A stretch of DNA of 64,000 nucleotides from Scylla paramamosain (GCF_035594125.1 NC_087156.1:15671997-15735996), one strand, 5' to 3'. Shown: positions 1 through 11,098, counted from the first letter of the stretch. Notes: a model not told the origin generated them from the letters alone. Numbers and translations are program-made.

Positions 1-242
1 GTTTCATGATTGCAACTTATTGTTTCTTTGTTTGGCCTTGTGTTCTTGCGCGTCACTGCCATTGTGACGTTTGAGTTAATCTCCGTCCCCGCGTCCCCGA
101 GGAGTGAATGTTATTAACTTCTTCATTTGCGGAGGGGAAGGTTTACGTACGGGGCAGACTAATAATAATTGCAAAAGGTTAATGCGTGTAGCGGTTCGTT
201 TTAATTTATACGGTACACCTTTCACCTTCTTCTGTTTCATCG

Positions 243-244
<2 letters not shown>

Positions 245-305
<61 letters not shown>
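245..305. repeat. (TC)n microsatellite
   Basis: Perfect TC dinucleotide run of about 61 bp. The open frames through it only encode Ser-Leu repeats and are not genes. The unique DNA on either side (1-244 and 306-483) shows no gene. Confidence 0.97.
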
Positions 306-308
<3 letters not shown>

Positions 309-481
309 GGCAGAGGGGGTCAGACCAATAAGTTAGGGCCTAATTGCACGTCTGAATGGACAAACAACAGGACAGGACGAGGCCGGGATGGCACGCCGCA
401 CTCCCTCCACACAAAGCAAGGTTCGCTCTTATGAAATTCCCAAGAAATCTCCTTAAAAGTTTTCTTCTTGGGACCACCCTG

Positions 482-483
<2 letters not shown>

Positions 484-556
<73 letters not shown>
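484..556. repeat. (CT)n microsatellite
   Basis: Perfect CT dinucleotide run. Unique sequence between it and the next array (557-707) shows no recognisable feature. Confidence 0.97.
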
Positions 557-558
<2 letters not shown>

Positions 559-707
559 AGCTCCTTTACTATAAGAAGGCACGGTACAACATTTTAAGGG
601 ATGTTTTTGCACCTTTAGGTACTCTTGTATTCTGGCAGAGATGATGAGTCAGGTGTCTCTTATGATTAAGCAAGGTCAAGAGTGTGAGGCAAAACGAGAT
701 ATTCATG

Positions 708-731
708 CACACACACACACACACACACACA

Positions 732-803
<72 letters not shown>
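708..803. repeat. (CA)n microsatellite
   Basis: CA dinucleotide run with a single G interruption near 732, followed by a degenerate tail (ACATTTACACACGCAC). The Cys-Val and His-Thr frames across it are repeat translations. Confidence 0.96.
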
Positions 804-804
<1 letters not shown>

Positions 805-925
805 TTACACACGCACATTTACGCCATTCACGCCCTCACTCAAGTCCAGTTCTCGGAATAATCATTGACATTATTAAAAGTTATGCTTTGGAAAATAAGA
901 GTGGATCAAAGATAAACACGTACCG

Positions 926-1199
<274 letters not shown>

Positions 1200-2160
1200 T
1201 GTTGCGCCCCTTCTCCTCCTCTAAGACGACGAGACTTACCACTTGCTGTGTCGGGAGCTGACCTACCCTGACACCCTCCTTCTCCACCGTTCTATAGCTG
1301 ATCTCCGTGGTAAATAAGGGGAAGAGACGAACAAGGATCACCACGATCTTCCACACAGTGACAAGAAAAATGTGTAGTTGGGAATGGATGATTGATGAGA
1401 AAAAACAACGACGATAGCTTAAGCAACACCGTCTATTCAGGGTAAAAGACACACGGATAACACAACACAATTAACACAATTGAAGGATGTCCTAAGAGGA
1501 GGAATTCGTCAAGAACACGAACCCACCTTCCTGACTATCACTATTATCCACGTGGTTACCAAAGCGGCTCTCTCGGCAAGCACAGGGAGGATGAGAGAGG
1601 AACGTCCTGCCCAGGCCGCATTGAGTGAGAGAGAGGGAGCAAGCGCCCAGCTGCGCCTTTCCCGGGTCGGCGGCCACCCCACGTGACCCAGTTTAGTCCC
1701 GGCCAGAGTAGTCGAGAACTCAATGCAGTACAAGGGGAGAATATTATTACATATATATAAATACTATAGAACCAAGGATGATGTTACAATCGTTTTAAGG
1801 TCACAAGAAGTGAAGTGACATATAACTAGGTATGGGAATAGCAAACATGTAAAATAGTTGACTCTTCCGTGGGAGTGGGGATAGTCTCGGCTGCTCTTGC
1901 CTTAATGACTCATAACCTAGCTAGCTAACTTAAACTACTAACTTAACAATATATAGATACATTTTCACAATATATACAAGGTAAAATAATAAGGATTAAT
2001 TTGAGATATACGTCTAGCTCAAAATAGGACTGCATCAAATAAGATATTATTAATATTATAGATGTCTCACGTGTCTGGCCAGGAGGGTATTGTCTATTAG
2101 AAAGTGGCGCGTAGGCCTATAAGAAGGGGTGACTAATTAAGTACATATATACACGTGACA
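1200..2160 (-). repeat. 3' LTR
   Basis: 961-bp direct repeat of 7473-8443. Read on the minus strand it begins TGTCACGTG and ends GCGCAACA. It lacks two short stretches found in the other copy: 6 nt corresponding to 8334-8339, and 4 nt close to the U3 terminus. Small frames inside it (1480-1686 and reverse) occur identically in both copies and are not supported as genes. It carries CACGTG E-box-type palindromes. Confidence 0.97.
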
Positions 2161-2169
2161 CCTCCCCCC
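2161..2169 (-). other. polypurine tract (second-strand primer)
   Basis: On the minus strand the sequence immediately upstream of the 3' LTR reads TTTGGGGGGAGG, directly followed by the LTR terminus TGTCACGTG. A purine run abutting the 3' LTR is the plus-strand DNA primer of LTR retroelements. The 150 bp between it and the ORF stop is untranslated and featureless. Confidence 0.88.
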
Positions 2170-2321
2170 AAAGGAAAGCGTTGAGATGGCGCAGACAGTG
2201 AAACGCTTAAATCTAATGATATTTTACTTTAAGTACAGTAGCTCACTGTTAATTTATTGATTACACCTTAAATCTTATAGTTAAATTTGTGCAAAATGGG
2301 ATATGGATAAAATATAATTTA

Positions 2322-5300
2322 TTAATGAGCACGAGACAACGCATCCGCCACGAGGTTTTCCTTCCCCCGTATATGGCGAATCTCAATGTTGTAAGGCTGC
2401 AGTGTGAGTGACCAACGCAACAGCCTCGAATTTTTCAGTTTCATTCTTTCTACGAATGTTAAGGGATTGTGGTCTGTTAAAACCAACAGCCGTGATTGAC
2501 CGATATACACTTTAAAATGTTCGAGGGCCATGAGGAGAGCTAATGCTTCCTTTTCAATGGTTGCATAGCTTCGTTGATAACTTTTCAGTTTGTGCGAGTA
2601 GTACCCAATGGGGTGCAGAATACTGTCCTCACCTTCTTGGAGGAGTACGGCACCAGTTCCCAGGTCACTGGCGTCCACCTGTAGGACAAACGGCTTCTGC
2701 AAGTCGGGAGCTCTCAGAACAGGAGTGTCAGTTAAGAGGGCCTTTAGAGTGGCAAAGGCATGCTGACAGTCTGGAGTCCAGGCGAACACCCTCTTCGAGC
2801 TGAGCATATCTGTCAGAGGGGTTGCCACAGTGGAGAAGTTTGGGCAGAAGCGTCTGTAGTAGGTGGCCATGCCAAGGAACCTCATCAGGGCTTTTTTGTT
2901 GTCAGGCACAGGATACTGGGTGATGGCTTCTATCTTGGCGTTCACTGGTAGGACTCGGCCTTGACCCACAACATGCCCAAGGAATGTGACTTGTGCATGT
3001 CCAAACTCACTCTTTGTTAGGTTGATGGTGAGGTTGGCTGCGGTGAGGCGCTGGAAGAGGTCACGAAGGCGTTGCAGGTGTTGTCCCCAGTCATCGCTAA
3101 ACACCACCAGGTCGTCCAGGTAGCACCTTACACCACTGAGGCCCATCACTACATGGTTCATAAGGCGTTGGAAGGAACTAGGGGCGTTCCGCATGCCAAA
3201 GGGGAGAACCTTGAAGTGGTAGAGCCCTTCTGGAGTGATGAAGGCCGAGATTTGGGAAGCCCTCTCCGTCAGGCCAAGTTGGTAGTAGCCCTGGAGGAGG
3301 TCGAACTTGGAGACGTACCTCGCCCGCCCCAGGTCGTCGATGATGTCGTCCATCCTAGGCAGAGGGAAAGAGTCTGGGACTGTTACCGCATTGACTTTGC
3401 GGTAGTCCACACACATCCGCACCTTCCCGTTGGATTTGGGCACCATCACTACTGGGGACGCCCAGGGGCTCAGGCTCGGCTCGATGAGGCCTTGCTCCAG
3501 CAGCCGTTGGACTTCCTGGCGAAGGACCTCCCGCTTCTCGGCGTTCAGCCTATAGGGTGGCTGACGAATAGGAGGAGCGCCTTTCACGTCGACGTCGTGG
3601 CATAGCAGAGGGCAGAGGCTGGGGTTGTCGTGGAAGAGCGTCGGATGTTCCTGCAGCAGACGTAGCACTTCAGCAGCTTGTTCCGACGGAAGGTGAGCCA
3701 GTTTCTCTCCGGGGTTTTGCAACACCTCAGAGTTACGCAACACTGGGTCTACTACCGCATCAACGCTTTCCTCATGGCCACTCGACACTAAAAGACACTG
3801 GCTTTCCCGAGGCGCATTATTTTCAGTATCACTGCTGGTATGAAATGGTTTAATTAAATTTATATGTACCAGTCGGGTTTTCTTCCGACGTTCTGGTGTA
3901 CTGATCACATAATTCACCTCATTTATTTTTTTAATGACCTTATATGGTCCACAAAACCTTGATTGGAAGGGACTTAGATGGAGGGGTAGGAACACTAGCA
4001 CTTGGTCACCAGGGTGGAATTCACGGCTTTGCACCTTGTGGGTCTGGTCATAATGAGCCTTCATTTTCACTTGTGCCCCTTGCAAATTTTCTGAGGCAAC
4101 TCGTTGGGCAATGCACATTCGCTCCCTGAAACGCTTGACGTAAGCAGCCAATGGCACGGCCGCTGACTCGTCAAGGAAGCATTCCTTGAGGGCCTTTAGG
4201 GGACCTCTGACCTCGTGCCCATACACGAGTTGGAAGGGAGTGAATCCTAGGGACTCCTGAACACTATCCCTGATGGCAAAAAGGAGGAGGTGGATTCCTT
4301 CATCCCAATCCTTCCCTGTCTCTAAAACAAAGGAACGGCACATAGTTTTTAGAGTTTGGTGGAATCTCTCCACTGCTCCCTGGGATTCAGGGTGGTAGGC
4401 CGTTGATCTGTACTGCCGGACTCCCAGGGTCGCCATCACCTGCTTGAATAATCCAGAAGTAAAGTTGGTTCCCTGATCGGACTGCACAGAAAGGGGCAGA
4501 CCGACCTGGGTGAAAAACCTGCTCAGGGCTTGGATTACAAGTTTAGCCGTGATGCGGCGAAGGGGAATTGCTTCAGGGTAACGGGTAGCTCTGTCCATAA
4601 TTGTTAATAGGAAAGCATTCCCTCTGGCTGACTTAGGGAGTGGTCCTACGCAGTCGATGATTATATGGGTAAATGGATCTCCCACTGCTGGAATAGGATG
4701 CAAGGGAGCGGGGTTAATGGTTGGGCAGGGCTTGCCCGACACCTGGCAAATCCTACACGATTTACAATATTCGGCCACAGATTTTTTCTGATAGGGCCAA
4801 TAGAAGTGCATGGATATCTTATGGTGGGTCTTCCTGACTCCCAGATGACCACCTACCCCATCATGTGCTAATTTTAATATATCTCCCTGCAAGGAGCTAG
4901 GAATAACAACCTGGTGGATCACCCGCCAGTCGTGATCTGCAGGGACATCTGCTGGGCGGAACTTCCTCATCAAAACTCCTCCCTCCAGATAAAAACAACG
5001 GGGAAGATGATCTCTCTCTGAGGGGTCAACAACGTGATCAAAGCACACCTTCAGTTGGGGATCCCTGGCCTGTTCCGCAATTAGAGTGGAGCGGGTTACA
5101 GGGGTGCCTTCAATACAATGCACCACAGGATCTGAGTTTAGAGAGGACTCAGGGGGATCTGGCTCCTTACCAGCCTGTTGAAAAAAATCCTGCAGGGAAA
5201 ATTCCGGACTGAGGGTGTCATGGCCTACAGTATTACCTATGGTCGTCTTGGAAGGGTGTGGCTCTGAAGGAGCGTTGGAAGCCATGCGGCGGCTGGCACT

Positions 5301-6974
5301 ACGCGTGACCACGCACACAGGCGATACCTTGGGTGGCATAGGGTCAGGTGGGTTCCCATGGTTGGTCGAGGGAGCTGTTTGGCCTGGCATATTTTCCACA
5401 GTCACATTCCCTAACACCAGAGATACTCCATCCACTGGGAGCTCGTCCACTATACCGGCAGTGATGTAACCAGACACCACAGGTGACTGCAGGTAAATCC
5501 GACACAGGGGTACCTCACCCTGAGAGAAGAGCCCTTTGACCCGTAAGGAACCTCCTACCTGGCACTGTGAGAGAGGAGGGACTACCTTCCGCAAAACAAA
5601 ATTATGGAGAGCACCCGAATCCCTGAGTAGAGTAATAGGTATGGAAGGTTGGGAATCACCATGCAGAGACACTGAACCACTAAAACAGTATGGTTTATAA
5701 TATTCATGAACATCAGAGGGGACATTATTACAAATATTCTGAAAATTATGGACCTTGCCCAAAGCAGGAATATCACCCGATGGGGACACCGGCTCCACCA
5801 AAGGATCATTAGTCTTGCTAACCAAGAGAGCGGGGCTGGCATTATACTTTCCTCTTTTGGGGCATTTATCTTTAAGGTGACCCGTCTGCTTGCAATAGGC
5901 GCAGCGGCTCACAAGAAAACATGTGGCAAGAGTATGATTGGGCTTCTTGCAGTAGGTGCAGCCAAGTTGATTGGTAGGGAGTTTGTTAGAAATGGAACCA
6001 GCCGTACGCACATCTCGGTTAGCAGACTCACCTGAAGCAGATGGGGTGAACCTGGGTCGTCCGGACAGATGAGACGTGGAGGCCGATTCCCTGGATCCCA
6101 TGACAGTGGAGTTAGGCTGGAGGGCTGACTGACTGAGGGGCACCTTGCGGCTGAAATGAACATTTGGGTTTAATATGAGATAGTGGTCAGAAGCTGGTCC
6201 AGCAGACTCCAGGTCATGCTTTCCCAGCCCCTCCAGATAAGATTGTAATTGAGGAGGCATGCTGGATTTCACTTCTTCATACACAAATAGCTCTAAAAGT
6301 TTCTTATAACTTCCCCCAACCCCCTCACTGTCTACCCAGCGTTTTGCTTGGGCCATTTTCTCCCTGAAGAATTCTACACAAGTCTGGTTGGGTTGTTTGA
6401 GAGTGGATCTGAAGATTTTCCTGTAGTGCGAGGGGACACGCTCATAGGCCCTCAAAACAGTGGACTTGATTGTAGAGTAGTCACGGGATTCTTCGGCTGT
6501 CAATGCAGTGTACGCCTGTCTAGCTGCCCCGGTGAAGACATTGCTGAGGAGTGGGGCCCAGCGATGGAGAGGCCACTGATGTATGGAGGCATTCTTCTCG
6601 AATTGCGAAAAAAAATCCTCTGGGTCTTTCTCACAGAAGGGAGGGACGTACTTCTCAGCTTTATCATCCCGGGACATCTCCCAAGCCCTATTTTGCTCTC
6701 TCAGGAGTTCCAGACGGATCCGATCCCTCTCGATGCTGAGCTTGGCCCCCTCAGTATCCCCAATGAATGCAGGGAAGGCTTCTTCTACCTCCTCTTGGCT
6801 AAATATGTTTTCATCGACTAGATGCTCGAGGACGATATTTTGAAGATGAGCCTTGTTGAATGAGGCCCTGACTTCCAGCTGGAAGTGGGTAGCCAAGCGG
6901 GCCCACTGACTCTTTGGAAGGGGCACAAGAGCTCCAACTGAGGGATTCTCTATAAACTCCTCCAGATCCAACAT
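2322..6974 (-). CDS. Gag-Pol polyprotein, integrase before reverse transcriptase
   Basis: 1550-residue polyprotein that would form the particle and copy and integrate the element. Domains in order: SAP-like N-terminal segment (about 16-55); charged helical stretch (80-105); Gag core (about 108-255), whose C-terminal part (183-252) has the SCAN-like pattern; two CCHC knuckles (C339-C342-H347-C352 and C358-C361-H366-C371); aspartic protease with RDSG at 451-454; integrase zinc site (H704, H710, C740, C743); integrase core D774, D833, E869 with the exact D,D-35-E spacing; GPY motif at 1009-1011; reverse transcriptase with D1225 and YLDD at 1285-1288; RNase H with D1434, E1474 or E1476, D1501 and D1544. 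The protein ends six residues after the ADALSR-type terminus. The ATG at 6974 has A at -3 and starts an ordinary Gag N terminus. Gag and Pol are fused with no frameshift or internal stop. All catalytic residues I checked are present. Confidence 0.95.
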   Translation of the reverse strand: MLDLEEFIENPSVGALVPLPKSQWARLATHFQLEVRASFNKAHLQNIVLEHLVDENIFSQEEVEEAFPAFIGDTEGAKLSIERDRIRLELLREQNRAWEMSRDDKAEKYVPPFCEKDPEDFFSQFEKNASIHQWPLHRWAPLLSNVFTGAARQAYTALTAEESRDYSTIKSTVLRAYERVPSHYRKIFRSTLKQPNQTCVEFFREKMAQAKRWVDSEGVGGSYKKLLELFVYEEVKSSMPPQLQSYLEGLGKHDLESAGPASDHYLILNPNVHFSRKVPLSQSALQPNSTVMGSRESASTSHLSGRPRFTPSASGESANRDVRTAGSISNKLPTNQLGCTYCKKPNHTLATCFLVSRCAYCKQTGHLKDKCPKRGKYNASPALLVSKTNDPLVEPVSPSGDIPALGKVHNFQNICNNVPSDVHEYYKPYCFSGSVSLHGDSQPSIPITLLRDSGALHNFVLRKVVPPLSQCQVGGSLRVKGLFSQGEVPLCRIYLQSPVVSGYITAGIVDELPVDGVSLVLGNVTVENMPGQTAPSTNHGNPPDPMPPKVSPVCVVTRSASRRMASNAPSEPHPSKTTIGNTVGHDTLSPEFSLQDFFQQAGKEPDPPESSLNSDPVVHCIEGTPVTRSTLIAEQARDPQLKVCFDHVVDPSERDHLPRCFYLEGGVLMRKFRPADVPADHDWRVIHQVVIPSSLQGDILKLAHDGVGGHLGVRKTHHKISMHFYWPYQKKSVAEYCKSCRICQVSGKPCPTINPAPLHPIPAVGDPFTHIIIDCVGPLPKSARGNAFLLTIMDRATRYPEAIPLRRITAKLVIQALSRFFTQVGLPLSVQSDQGTNFTSGLFKQVMATLGVRQYRSTAYHPESQGAVERFHQTLKTMCRSFVLETGKDWDEGIHLLLFAIRDSVQESLGFTPFQLVYGHEVRGPLKALKECFLDESAAVPLAAYVKRFRERMCIAQRVASENLQGAQVKMKAHYDQTHKVQSREFHPGDQVLVFLPLHLSPFQSRFCGPYKVIKKINEVNYVISTPERRKKTRLVHINLIKPFHTSSDTENNAPRESQCLLVSSGHEESVDAVVDPVLRNSEVLQNPGEKLAHLPSEQAAEVLRLLQEHPTLFHDNPSLCPLLCHDVDVKGAPPIRQPPYRLNAEKREVLRQEVQRLLEQGLIEPSLSPWASPVVMVPKSNGKVRMCVDYRKVNAVTVPDSFPLPRMDDIIDDLGRARYVSKFDLLQGYYQLGLTERASQISAFITPEGLYHFKVLPFGMRNAPSSFQRLMNHVVMGLSGVRCYLDDLVVFSDDWGQHLQRLRDLFQRLTAANLTINLTKSEFGHAQVTFLGHVVGQGRVLPVNAKIEAITQYPVPDNKKALMRFLGMATYYRRFCPNFSTVATPLTDMLSSKRVFAWTPDCQHAFATLKALLTDTPVLRAPDLQKPFVLQVDASDLGTGAVLLQEGEDSILHPIGYYSHKLKSYQRSYATIEKEALALLMALEHFKVYIGQSRLLVLTDHNPLTFVERMKLKNSRLLRWSLTLQPYNIEIRHIRGKENLVADALSRAH

Positions 6975-7452
6975 GTTTGCTAATAAAGAATAGAATTCTA
7001 GAACAACTAACTAGCTAGCTAATGGAACAGCCACAAAGAAAGGAACACAAGTAGAAATCACGAAATGGTATCAATATGAAGTGATTTGGTCCCTAAAGGG
7101 ATAAAACTTAAGCTGCACAGCCACCAGATGAGAGAAGCAGAATGATACAGCTAAAAAGTAAAATGCCAACAATACTAGAATACAGTTACTGAAAAACACT
7201 GGAGAACACAGATAAAGGAGCACTGCACCAAGTAGACTACCCCCCCCAAAACACGTGGGATGATACAGTACAGCAACTCACAAAATCAGGAACAAGAAGA
7301 CACTGCCCACCAACACGTGGGAATATTCATACAGTACTAGAATTGATAAAACGTTGACAAAATACGTGGAATGATACAGCACAGCAATCACATGAATCAA
7401 AAGTGGATAACCGAAGCACTGATTTATATTATTCATCCATCAAGAAAATCAC
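6975..7452 (-). other. retrotransposon 5' leader with repeated CACGTGG modules
   Basis: Untranslated leader between primer binding site and Gag start. It holds three copies of a module that on the plus strand reads roughly ACACGTGGGATGATACAGTA: 7249-7281, 7311-7338 and 7359-7390, the middle copy more diverged. A half-copy (GAATGATACAG) lies near 7138. Their role is unknown; packaging, dimerisation or enhancer function are all possible. Confidence 0.75.
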
Positions 7453-7470
7453 ATCCCGGACAGGCCCCCA
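7453..7470 (-). other. primer binding site, tRNA-Pro type
   Basis: On the minus strand the sequence two nucleotides inside the 5' LTR reads TGGGGGCCTGTCCGGGAT. The 3' end of tRNA-Pro (as used by murine leukaemia virus) predicts TGGGGGCTCGTCCGGGAT, so 16 of 18 positions agree and the mismatch is a swapped CT/TC pair. It starts with TGG, as required to pair with the tRNA CCA end. Confidence 0.85.
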
Positions 7471-7472
7471 TT

Positions 7473-8602
<1,130 letters not shown>

Positions 8603-8621
8603 TTAACAGGATATAAAAGTA

Positions 8622-8702
8622 ATCTCCATCTCCTCCTTCTACTCTTCCTCCTTGTCTTCTTCCTCTTCCTCCCCTTTTTCCTCCTACTACTCTTCCTCCT
8701 CG
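8622..8702. repeat. pyrimidine-rich (TCC/TCT)n tract
   Basis: Imperfect trinucleotide pyrimidine run. Only repeat peptides are encoded. Confidence 0.8.
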
Positions 8703-9453
8703 ACGCATCCCGTTATATTCTTCTTTATCTACAGCCTCGTTAGCGCGTTACAGCGGGCAGGCAGTGTGCAGGGCGCGGCGAGGCCCAAGCACGGCATTCC
8801 ATCAGCCGAGGAATAATTGGCGCGCAGTGACAGCCGCCGAACTAACTCGTTTCATGCACGAACGACTTAATAAGATACGACGTCCATTCATGCACTTTGG
8901 CGTGAAAGTTCAGTCATGTTCCAGGGGCGAGGCGCAGAAGGAGGGGAGAAAGAAGGTGGGACGGAGGGACGAGGTGCAGAGGGAGTAGGAGAGAGGTGGA
9001 GGGAGGGAGATCAAGGAAGCGAGAGATGTTTAGCTTACTTTTCTCCAAATTCTTAGTTTTTGTGCTCGCAGTGTGTGGAGGGGCGGGTTCTGAGAGTTCT
9101 GAGGAGGAAAGGAGTTGTAGAGGAAGGCACGGAGATCGGAGTCAAGATGGAGGAAAGAGGGAGGGGAAGAATAGGGGTCAATGTGGCAGGGAAAGCAAGC
9201 GTTGCCTAATTAAAGCTCTATCTACGCCGCGCCTTCCGCTGACTGGCCCGCTGTAGAAAGCTGTTTCCCGCGCTAATGAAATGTATACATCACAACGTAG
9301 TAAGACCGAAAAGAAAGCGAGCATCTGTTTTTAACCCCGTCAGGCGGCTAACCTTTAACAGCAAACTAGTTTCATTGAGAAAACTCCTGCTATCGTCCAT
9401 TCAAGGATACCTGTAATGGTAAATGATTTCCTAACATAGTTGTTGCATTAATA
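8703..9453. other. unique DNA, no gene seen
   Basis: Mixed-composition sequence without simple repeats apart from a purine-rich middle (about 8930-9180). Two short stretches (8810-8900 and 9205-9300) carry TAAT/ATTA cores such as CCTAATTAAAG and could be regulatory; I have no proof. Short frames here match no family I recognise. Confidence 0.5.
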
Positions 9454-9460
9454 ATAGTAC

Positions 9461-9495
<35 letters not shown>

Positions 9496-9504
9496 CTGGT
9501 GGTG

Positions 9505-9550
<46 letters not shown>
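9454..9550. repeat. (TAG)n-(TGG)n-(TAG)n compound repeat
   Basis: Trinucleotide array with a central TGG block flanked by TAG blocks. Confidence 0.93.
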
Positions 9551-10000
9551 CACCACAACCACCTGGCTGTCGAGTAAAGCAACGTAACAGGCGACTTTAA
9601 AATCAGAATTTTCTCGACAAATCATAAAAATATTTTGAAATTTATACATCACCATTAATACATTTATACAGCAACATTAACACCTCAGCCTTATTACAGC
9701 AAAAACCTCCAACGAAACACTGTATAATATATATATTCAGTTTAATACCAGACATCACGAATGGCATTATATCCAAAGTTCTATCATAAGTGACGAAAAA
9801 GAGCATCTTCTAACTCCCTTAACCTTCTTAAAGTGCGAAAAAAAACTCCCACACAGGTAAGACGAGAGGTGGAAGAACAGGGAAAAATAAAAGAAACACA
9901 GTAACAGAGAAAAGAAACTAAGATAACGACATAAGAGAAACTAGAAGAGACCAGATGTAAGGAGACGAGAAATGAAGAAGAAAGGGTTAAATGGAAAAAG
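9551..10000. other. AT-rich unique DNA, purine-rich toward its right end
   Basis: No gene or repeat recognised up to about 9840, where an A/G-rich stretch begins that leads into the next tandem repeat. Confidence 0.45.
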
Positions 10001-10158
10001 GAAATCAGAAAAAAATACAATAACGAAGAGATGAGACTGAGAATGAGGAACAGTATAAGAGAGAGACTGGATAAGATGGAAATCAAGAAAAAAATACAAT
10101 AACAAAAAAGATGAAACTGAAAATGATGAGCGGTGTAAGAGAGAGACTGGATAAGATG
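10001..10158. repeat. two-copy tandem repeat of about 79 bp
   Basis: Units 10001-10078 and 10079-10158 both run from GAAATCA(A)GAAAAAAATACAA to GAGAGAGACTGGATAAGATG. They differ at roughly ten positions. The repeat is A/G-rich and non-coding; the reverse frames that cross it are low complexity. Confidence 0.88.
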
Positions 10159-10320
10159 TAAGAACAGAAGAGAAGAGGAAGGCGTCAGTCAGTCCCACAT
10201 GCAAGACAAGACCGTGGACACCAGAAGGTAATATTAGCGACGCTTTACATATGCCTCCTGAGTCTTAACGCACGGTACACAATGGGATTCCTCAGGTGAT
10301 GGCCACGGGGCTGAAGTATA

Positions 10321-10545
10321 AAGGTACGGTGGTGAGACGGTGATCGTGGCAATGGGGTGGTGGTGGTCGTGATGGTGGTGGTAAAGTGATGATAACAGTG
10401 ATGGTTGTGGTAGTGATAGGACGATGGTGGAGTCAGAGATAGTGATAGAAGGATTAACACTTGCATAGTAGTTGTAGATGCAGTGAGGATAGTGGTGGTG
10501 GTGGTGATAGTGGCAAAGGGGACGGTGAAGGTGTCGGTGCCTGGT
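10321..10545. repeat. degenerate (GTG/GAT)n-rich region
   Basis: Interrupted GTG, GAT and TGG trinucleotides, including a clean GTGGTGGTGGTGGTGAT block near 10493-10510. DNA to its right (10546-10790) is unique with no gene seen. Confidence 0.75.
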
Positions 10546-10790
10546 GTCGGTTGGGGAGTCAGTGGCCGGAGAGCCTTGGGACGCGGTAACCTGAGCCCTG
10601 AGTGTCCGGTGATCTGTTCAGGCGCAGGTGTAGTACGTGTAGGTGTCCAGACAGCGCAGCCACTGCAGATTAATGATGGTGCGCGTGTCCCTCAGAAGAC
10701 AACATATTAATTAAGTACATACAGACGGAAGGGGGAAAAAAAAGGCATGGAAAGAACTCTCCTACAAGACAACACACCTGCATATCTGTG

Positions 10791-11098
10791 TACGATGCCT
10801 GAAATATATGATACAAGCTGGTGTGCGCTCCTGCCATGCGTTACAGGTACAGCCTCCCCCCTTACCCCCTCCCCTGCAGCCACTTGAAAAATATATAAAT
10901 TAGACAAGCAACAGCCACCCACCGATAATTTAATTACACGTCAAGCAGAGAGTATGATGCTTGGAATATATGTGTGTTTCTCCCATGCGTTACAGGTACG
11001 GCACTCTCTCCCTCTCCTCCAAAGCCACTTGAAAATAACAGATAAATAACCCAAGGAAAAAATACACCAATAATTAAATTACACACAACTAGAGAGGG
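10791..11098. repeat. two-copy degenerate tandem repeat of about 150-160 bp
   Basis: Unit 1 (10791-10952) and unit 2 (10953-11098) share, in order, GATGC(C/T)TG(A/G)AATATATG, CCCATGCGTTACAGGTAC-type, AGCCACTTGAAAA and CCAATAATT(A)AATTACAC-type blocks separated by indels. Clearly homologous by eye but old. Confidence 0.82.

Noticed and set aside
1480..1733. Short frames in the LTR, repeated identically at 7753-8006
   Set aside because: Identical only because they lie in the two LTR copies; no recognisable protein and no other sign of coding.
3072..3605. Plus-strand frame of 177 codons inside the retrotransposon
   Set aside because: Antisense shadow of the RT coding region, with no independent motif.
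2322..6974. Endogenous retrovirus with env
   Set aside because: No third frame lies between the pol stop and the polypurine tract (only about 150 bp), so there is no room for an envelope gene.
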